Below, one piece after another: positions 58,228 to 64,000 of a stretch of DNA of 64,000 nucleotides. The position numbers and the translations under genes are program-made. Source of the stretch: Nemania diffusa (Eukaryota; Ascomycota; Sordariomycetes; Xylariales; Xylariaceae). Under the pieces are notes generated by a model. The model was given only the letters and a program-made list of their open reading frames with translations. It had not been told where the DNA came from and did no database searches. How positions within the stretch are numbered: position 1 is the stretch's first letter; each line of letters begins with the position of its first letter. The stretch covers positions 5,176,501 to 5,240,500 of the forward strand of contig JBBPUQ010000003.1 in the NCBI GenBank assembly GCA_038501195.1. Reading direction: 5' to 3'.

Positions 58228-60222
58228 ATGCCGCGCAAACTCGCAATTCCCTTCACCGGCTCGAGTACTACCACTCAGCCAGAACGCACGGCCGAGAGAC
58301 GGCCCTCTCAATCCAAGGGCAATCGTCTAAGCCAGTTCTTCTCGTCAGCCAAGCCCAAGGATCAGTCATCTGCGCAACCAGGTCTGTTGGCCATGCCGAA
58401 CAATTCGACGCCCGTCAGTGCCTCGAGCACCGCTCTGCCAAGCATTTCACTATCGACCAACTCAGTTGGCGAATTGAACAATGACGAATCTATGACCATT
58501 TTTCAGCCCACCGATTCGAACGAGACCTCGCTTCAGCGCCGCCGTGAGGCTCAGTTTGGTCCCTTGCTCGATCCGAGCCACCGCTATGTGAGCATGCATC
58601 ACGGAGAACCCTTGGCCGCACCCATCATCGACGAACCGCCCTACTACTATGTCCTCACTACCTATATTAGTTATCTCTTATTACTTGCTCTTGGTCATGT
58701 GAGGGACTTTTTTGGCAAGCGATTCAGCAAGAAGCCATTATACAGAACCCTCCGCGCCTCTAACGGATACGCCCCTTTGAATGATGATTTCGACAGCTTT
58801 TATACAAGGCGTCTAAAGCTCCGCATCGACGATGTCTTTGCGAGGACAAGTACCGGAGTTCCTGGCCGCTTCATCAACCTTCTCGACCGCCATTCCAACA
58901 ACTACAATGAATCATACACGTACCTAGGCACCACCACAGAGACGTTGAACATGAGCTCCTATAATTACCTAGGATTTGCTCAGTCTGAGGGTCCCTGCGC
59001 AAGTGCCGTTGAGGAGTGCGTACGCAAGTACGGCTTGAGCTTTTGCAGCTCCCGTGCCGATGCTGGCACTTCTGATCTCGTATCTGAAGTGGAAAAGGAG
59101 GTAGCAGCATTTGTGGGCAAACCGGATGCTATGGTCTTTTCAATGGGTTTCGTCACGAATGCGAGCTCATTCCCGGCTCTTGTCTCGAAAGGTTGTTTGA
59201 TTATCTCCGATGAGCTCAATCACGCTTCTATTCGTCTCGGTGCGCGTCTCTCCGGCGCTGTCATTCGGTCATTCAAGCATAACGATATGGGTGATCTGGA
59301 AAAGAAACTCAGGGAAGCCATTGCTCAGGGACAGCCTCGCACTCATCGTCCTTGGAAGAAAATTCTGGTTGCCGTTGAAGGTCTGTATTCCATGGAAGGT
59401 ACCATGGTAGACTTGCCGGGCATTTTAAATCTCAAGGATACCTACAAGTTCTACCTGTATGTGGATGAGGCCCACAGCGTTGGTGCCCTGGGCCCTCAAG
59501 GCCGTGGCGTGTGCGACTACTTCGGAATCGACCCTAGCCGAGTGGACATTCTTATGGGCACTTTGACTAAGTCATTCGGTGCCAACGGAGGTTACATCGC
59601 TGCTGATAAACACATTATTGATAAGTTGAGGAGTTGCAACGCTGCGACAATGCTGGGAGAGTCTCCTTCGCCTGCTGTGCTGATGCAAATCTATGCGTCT
59701 CTCAAAATCATCACCGGTGATTTGGTGCCTGGGGAGGGTGAGGAGCGATTGCAACGTATAGCCTTCAACTCCCGCTACCTCCGCCTCGGTCTCAAGCGAC
59801 TGGGTATGATCGTGTATGGCCATGACGACTCGCCCATTATTCCCCTTACTCTATATAATCCCGCCAAGATACCCGCTTTCAGCCACGAGATGCTTAAGCG
59901 CAACATTTCCGTTGTGGTGGTAGGCTACCCAGCCACACCGCTCATCAGCTCTCGTGCTCGATTCTGTGTTTCCGCTGCTCACAACAAGGATGATCTTGAC
60001 CGACTGCTCGCCGCCTGCGACGAAGTAGCTGATATTCTGCAGCTGAAATTTTCGACAGGAATTGCTGGTGGATTGAAGCCACTCCCTGACACAGTGACTG
60101 CCGAAAATGAGGCGGCGTGGCGTAAAGCCAATGCGCTCGAAGGTGTCTTTGAGCCTCCGCGTTGGCCACTCGAGGACGTCGTTGCACGAGGTGCTACAGA
60201 TGCTAAATTGAGGCTTCGATAA
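58228..60222 (+). CDS. LCB2: Serine palmitoyltransferase subunit 2
   Basis: A single uninterrupted exon, 664 aa. With Lcb1 it condenses serine and palmitoyl-CoA to 3-ketosphinganine at the ER, the first step of sphingolipid synthesis. A Ser/Thr-rich N-terminus precedes a membrane helix at about 135-155 (YYYVLTTYISYLLLLALG). The PLP-dependent alpha-oxoamine synthase core follows: LNMSSYNYLGFAQSEG, DELNHASIRLGARLSGA, YLYVDEAHSVGALGPQGRG with the cofactor Asp, and GTLTKSFGANGGYIAAD, where K448 forms the PLP Schiff base. The Lcb2-specific C-terminus (PATPLISSRARFCVSAAHNKDDLD) is complete, and the tail KLRLR is basic. The N-terminal 120 residues are longer and less ordered than in yeast. The first ATG in frame is used. 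Confidence 0.95.
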   Translation: MPRKLAIPFTGSSTTTQPERTAERRPSQSKGNRLSQFFSSAKPKDQSSAQPGLLAMPNNSTPVSASSTALPSISLSTNSVGELNNDESMTIFQPTDSNETSLQRRREAQFGPLLDPSHRYVSMHHGEPLAAPIIDEPPYYYVLTTYISYLLLLALGHVRDFFGKRFSKKPLYRTLRASNGYAPLNDDFDSFYTRRLKLRIDDVFARTSTGVPGRFINLLDRHSNNYNESYTYLGTTTETLNMSSYNYLGFAQSEGPCASAVEECVRKYGLSFCSSRADAGTSDLVSEVEKEVAAFVGKPDAMVFSMGFVTNASSFPALVSKGCLIISDELNHASIRLGARLSGAVIRSFKHNDMGDLEKKLREAIAQGQPRTHRPWKKILVAVEGLYSMEGTMVDLPGILNLKDTYKFYLYVDEAHSVGALGPQGRGVCDYFGIDPSRVDILMGTLTKSFGANGGYIAADKHIIDKLRSCNAATMLGESPSPAVLMQIYASLKIITGDLVPGEGEERLQRIAFNSRYLRLGLKRLGMIVYGHDDSPIIPLTLYNPAKIPAFSHEMLKRNISVVVVGYPATPLISSRARFCVSAAHNKDDLDRLLAACDEVADILQLKFSTGIAGGLKPLPDTVTAENEAAWRKANALEGVFEPPRWPLEDVVARGATDAKLRLR

Positions 60223-62366
60223 TTGCTGACGTCTGTTTGCCTCGGGAACAGTTGAATTCATGTGCATTGATGGCGTTTGACGTCGGATTGGGACGGAAAC
60301 ATGATCAAACAAGGCGCCCTGGAGTTGTGTGGAACCTAGAGGACGGGGAAGATGTGTTTCCCCATTCGCCAGAGGAGTTAGGGGCTCCCCCGCTGGTGCC
60401 ATTCGCTTGACAGAAAGACATGTTCGCTTCTTGACCTAGGCTGCCCATTACCCAAGGAGACGGGTGAAGCCAGAGGTCCAGTTTTGTATGCCAAGGGCAT
60501 AGAGAATCAGGCGTGTCCCTCGTGTACTACTTTAGCTCAGATACTACTTAGTGTAGTTGTAGTTTTCTCAATCTGTCGGTGGTCAACGCAGGCAGCACCA
60601 GGCGCGCACTGGATAGAGCTCATCTCGGGTCTCGCATGAGTTGTCTCAGTGTATACTGATCAAATTGTAGGTAGATTAAATCCATTCGATGAGGATAATT
60701 ATTTTGTGGCTACTCGTGACTTGTCCTTTATGCCGTAGAAATCAACGCTATACACCCTTGCCATTACGTTAACACTACCTAAGTGTCCGTTCCCTAAATA
60801 ATATATAACCACTATGTCTGGCATTTCGTGAATAGGGATACGGTAAATAGTTTTTCCCAGTATGTTTACCGGGGCCATTCTGCTATGCCTATTAGACAAG
60901 GGCCAAACTTGGGTCGGGTTGGTTACATAACGGACTATCGTATGTTGCTTAAAAAGGTAAGTAGAACCGTATCACCAAGACTCACAATTGAGGTGTTATA
61001 ATTGTAGGTAAGAAGCAGTTAAAATGACTCATGGTGAATAAAAGGACCCCTAGCAATTGAGTAATTAATTAGGTAGGAGCAAGCAATCGAACCCACGTAG
61101 ATAAGTTCAACTACAAGTTGAGCGCAAGGCAATGCTTCTCACAGCGTAGTCCTAAGTTATAGGTACGCATACTTATAAGGTTAATCCATGTTGCTGATGG
61201 ATATATAGTATGTAGGTGTGTAGTATTTTTTTTTCACTACCTGCCTGCCTGCAAGGTAACTTGGCAGGTTTTTATTTTGACAGAGGAAATATATAAATGA
61301 AGATACACTACCTAGGTACATAATGTAGGTATGTACTTCTACGCAAGACTATCTGCAGCATTCAATTCGCTCGAGACCATGCTCTCCCCCGCGCCCACTT
61401 TCAACAGCGGCTAGGTATCTAGTACTCTGTACTCTCTTTTTTTTTGCTGCAGCATGTAGCCGTACCGGCCCACACAGGGAGGATTCCCATCCAGACTAAA
61501 AAGTACTGATACACACAACTGCAGGGGTAGTGCCTGCTGCTTCGATGGGCTCCAACGGGCGCTATGACAGCAGACCCGCCGTGCCGTAATAGGCTTGGCT
61601 GGCTAGCAGGTCAGGTACCTAGGTCGCTCACTCGCTGGCTGGCCACCTACAGTCTACAGTACAGTACCTTAGGTGCTGTAAAGTAGGTACGCTAAGTACA
61701 TACCTACATACTGTAGCGATGACCGGGTGGGTAAGTACTTGCTGCGTAAGTGGGCGGACAAACAGGTGTGGATGGGTTGCTCCGTCCAGGCTGGCTGGCT
61801 GGTCGTTCCGTCTTTGCACTCGTTGGAGTTTAGTTCATCGTCTCGTCTTCAACGTCGTCGGACACATCCATCCATCGATACGCGCACCGACCGGTCAATC
61901 GCCTTTCTCTTCTGTGCTGCACCACCCAGAACCACCTGGACTGGGCCACATCCAATGAGATCCAAACATCTGGAATTGAGTCGTACTTGAGCCCCCTTTC
62001 TAGCCCTAGGTGAAATCCATACCCGCTGCTCCTGCTCTCTGACTGTCATCTTTGTGTGTCTTTGCTGTGGCGTACCCATTTGCCCTATCGTTACGTCGTC
62101 GCACCCTACCTTGCCGCCATTCGGAGCTGCGACTTACCTGATCTCGGGGGGAACAACACCGTTGGGGGCCACGAGAAAGAGAAGAGAGATATTGAGAGCG
62201 AGAGCGAGTGAGAGGCAGAGAGAGAAAGATAGAGAGAGAGAGAGATAGGACAGTGACCAGTCCGAGACGACGCAGGGGATCTAGAGCAGAACAGACCCGA
62301 AGAAAACAAGAGTGTGAGACTGCGTGCGTGCGTGCGTGCGTGCGCCGGATTGACCCATCGGCGAAT
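60223..62366. other. Intergenic region and STE50 leader
   Basis: 2.1 kb without a supported gene. It contains a tRNA-like fragment on the minus strand near 61075-61145 (GTGGGTTCGATTGC, no pairing acceptor), TAGGTAC words at 61310-61335 and 61615-61710, a GA-rich tract (about 62170-62250) and a (TGCG)6 repeat at 62321-62344. The GA tract and TGCG repeat lie in the probable 5' leader of STE50. Confidence 0.5.
62321..62344. repeat. (TGCG)6 tetranucleotide repeat in the STE50 leader
   Basis: Six perfect TGCG units end 22 nt before the STE50 start codon. The frame through it has no upstream ATG, so translation is expected to begin after it. Confidence 0.85.
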
Positions 62367-64000
62367 ATGAACTTCGACTCAGGCACGGCATACGCCGAAT
62401 CCGACGCCGACGACGAGTACGAGCGAAGCCTGCACACGAGCTCTCCTGTCCTGGCTACCGATTCCGAGATCTCCCCAACCGATTCCGATGGCCTCTCCTC
62501 CACCGAGCACACCCCGACCACATACGGCCATCGAAGGAGCGCCGATCGCCTACCCGAGACCATCATCTCGGAGTGGACCGCCGACGAGTGCGCCGATTTC
62601 ATTGCCACCATTGGTCTCCAGCAATATTCCGATGGCTTTATCGGTGCGTGTTTCTCTTCCCCCTCTCTCCCCTCTCTGTCTTTCTCCCTCTATCTTTCTC
62701 TCTTTTCCGCTTCTTCCTCTTCGTCTAGTCTAACTTTGTGCTGCTGTGTGTCTGTATAGAGAACGAGATCGTTGGCGAGGCTCTTGTGGCCCTGCTCCAC
62801 GATGATCTCAAGGCTATGGGCGTCACTAGCGTTGGACATCGCTTGACCATCCTCAAGAGCGTCTACGATGTCAAGAAAGCCCAGGATATCCCCATTGAGA
62901 GCGATCATTACGTTCCTCTGTGTATGTGCTCCCTCACCTTTCCGCCTCCCTTAACTAGAATCCCCGAGTTAACGAGCTCGTGCTCATTGGAACACAGCCG
63001 CCGACGCCGAAGCCCAGTACGCCACCGCTACCCTGAAGGATATCAAGCAGCTCGTCGAGCAGCTACGACTGCGGGACGAGAGGATAAGCTTGGCCGAACG
63101 GGAGCTACGCCAATTAAGTGAGGACTTCCGCCGACTGCGCGAGGACATGCTGCCCGCTGTACGCCTAGCCAAGAATGCCCAGCAACCGCTGCCCAACTTT
63201 GCCGCCAACAACCAAAACTACGGTGGCTACGAGACATCGACGATATCACCCCCGGCGCCTACTTCGGCTTCGACTCAGTCCTCGAGCGGCGTCAAGCGCT
63301 CGTATTCTACAAAGAAGCTCGTCCTCGGCACCAACACCGTGAGCAGCTCCCCAAGCCACCTACAGACTACCCATGAGCGCCCCTCGGTAGAGCAGACGCT
63401 AGACCCAGCCAGCGCTGCCGAGCGGGCCGTTCTCTCGTCCTCTCATCTCGCTGCTACCACCGCCATGAACGGCTCCAGCCAGGCCACCTCGCCGAGCTAC
63501 TCACCCAATATACCGTCCCCCACATCACCTCCCACACTGAGCGGTGCCACTCTCGGGTCTCGCTCGTATAATCAGCCTACGCCGTCAAGCCGTGCCACGT
63601 TCCCTGAGAACGACCACGGCTATAACACCAAACAGCCCGTGGCCCCGCGGCGCATGCAGACACCTGTACCGGAGACGCCCGGGTCTGGTTCGTCGGTCGA
63701 GATTTTCAAGTCATTCCGCGTAAGCATGGATGACCCTTGCTACAAAGTTCTACCAGCGGCTCTTAAGAAATATCAAATCAACGCGCCGTGGGACCAGTAC
63801 GCACTCTACATTGTGTACGGCGACCAAGAGCGCTGTCTCGGCCTAGACGAGAAGCCACTCATCCTGTTCAAGCAGTTGGATAAGGAGGGAAAGAAACCCA
63901 TGTTTATGCTTCGGAAGACCAATACAGCGCAAGCGGACGCCGAAACGCCAGGGAGTGCTGGCTTAGGTTCCGGGATAGGCAGAGGCATCAATTACGACCC
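62367..64000 (+). CDS. STE50: Ste50-like MAPK-cascade adaptor (3'-partial)
   Basis: Exons 62367..62643, 62760..62921 and 62998..>64000, in frame to the window edge. The protein starts MNFDSGTAYAESDADDEYER. A SAM domain comes first (SEWTADECADFIATIGLQQY, then IENEIVGEALVALLHDDLKA, GHRLTILKSVYDVKK) and binds the SAM domain of the MAPKKK Ste11. A coiled coil (LKDIKQLVEQLRLRDERISL) and a long Ser/Thr/Pro-rich linker lead to a Ras-association domain (SVEIFKSFRVSMDDPCYKVL, YQINAPWDQYALYIVYGDQE), which tethers the complex to Cdc42/Ras at the membrane. Ste50 homologues serve pheromone, filamentation and osmostress MAPK pathways and are needed for fungal virulence and fusion. The RA domain appears nearly complete before the edge (GINYD). 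The first two introns have pyrimidine-rich tracts. Confidence 0.92.

Overview
This is nuclear DNA of a filamentous ascomycete (Pezizomycotina), most likely a Sordariomycete. The genes are split by short introns of about 47-170 nt with GT(A/G)NGT donors and CTRAC-like branch sites. The encoded proteins are typical fungal ones: ISW2 subunit Itc1, the Gbeta subunit, Ste50, a Pho85-type CDK and a fungal NLR. Several AT-rich blocks hold C-to-T/G-to-A decayed transposons, which suggests RIP (repeat-induced point mutation). Species cannot be told from the sequence alone.

Layout. 1-2.3 kb: 3' part of ITC1 (+). 4.7-6.6 kb: poly(A) polymerase PAP1 (-). 6.6-9.0 kb: simple repeats, a possible solo LTR and a tRNA-like relic. 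9.0-11.2 kb: divergent septin-type GTPase with a C-terminal membrane segment (-). 12.4-13.5 kb: PHO85-type CDK (+). 13.9-15.3 kb: tafazzin (-), with a 19-nt microexon. 15.9-17.1 kb: NOSIP-like RING/U-box protein (+). 17.5-19.0 kb: peroxisomal-type solute carrier (-). 20.6-22.2 kb: SAGA subunit SGF73 (-).

22.7-33.6 kb is an accessory island. It holds a pogo/Fot1-like relic, a hAT relic, an apparently intact nine-exon NLR gene (alpha/beta-hydrolase-like, then NB-ARC, then TPR; 26.4-30.2 kb), a 5'-truncated CorA-like transporter fragment facing the NLR tail to tail, and a gutted Ty1/copia element with a 5-bp target duplication. 34.0-35.9 kb: unknown protein with one membrane segment (-). 39.0-40.0 kb: phosducin-like protein (-). 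40.0-45.5 kb: no gene seen. 45.5-46.9 kb: G-protein beta subunit (-). 50.3-52.2 kb: adenosine-deaminase-like enzyme (+). 52.7-55.4 kb: acetoacetyl-CoA synthetase (-). 58.2-60.2 kb: serine palmitoyltransferase subunit LCB2 (+). 62.4 kb to the end: STE50 MAPK adaptor (+), cut by the window.

How it fits together. Most genes are unlinked housekeeping loci. Gbeta, a likely Gbetagamma chaperone (phosducin-like) and Ste50 all belong to G-protein/MAPK signalling. The gene-level novelty is in the NLR island. The NLR keeps its NB-ARC motifs, but its N-terminal hydrolase-like domain has Gly where the nucleophilic Ser is expected. Intergenic DNA throughout is full of ACCTAGGTACCTAC-type words. Exon joins were worked out by hand; every multi-exon model given as complete closes in frame from ATG to stop with recognisable family sequence across the junctions.
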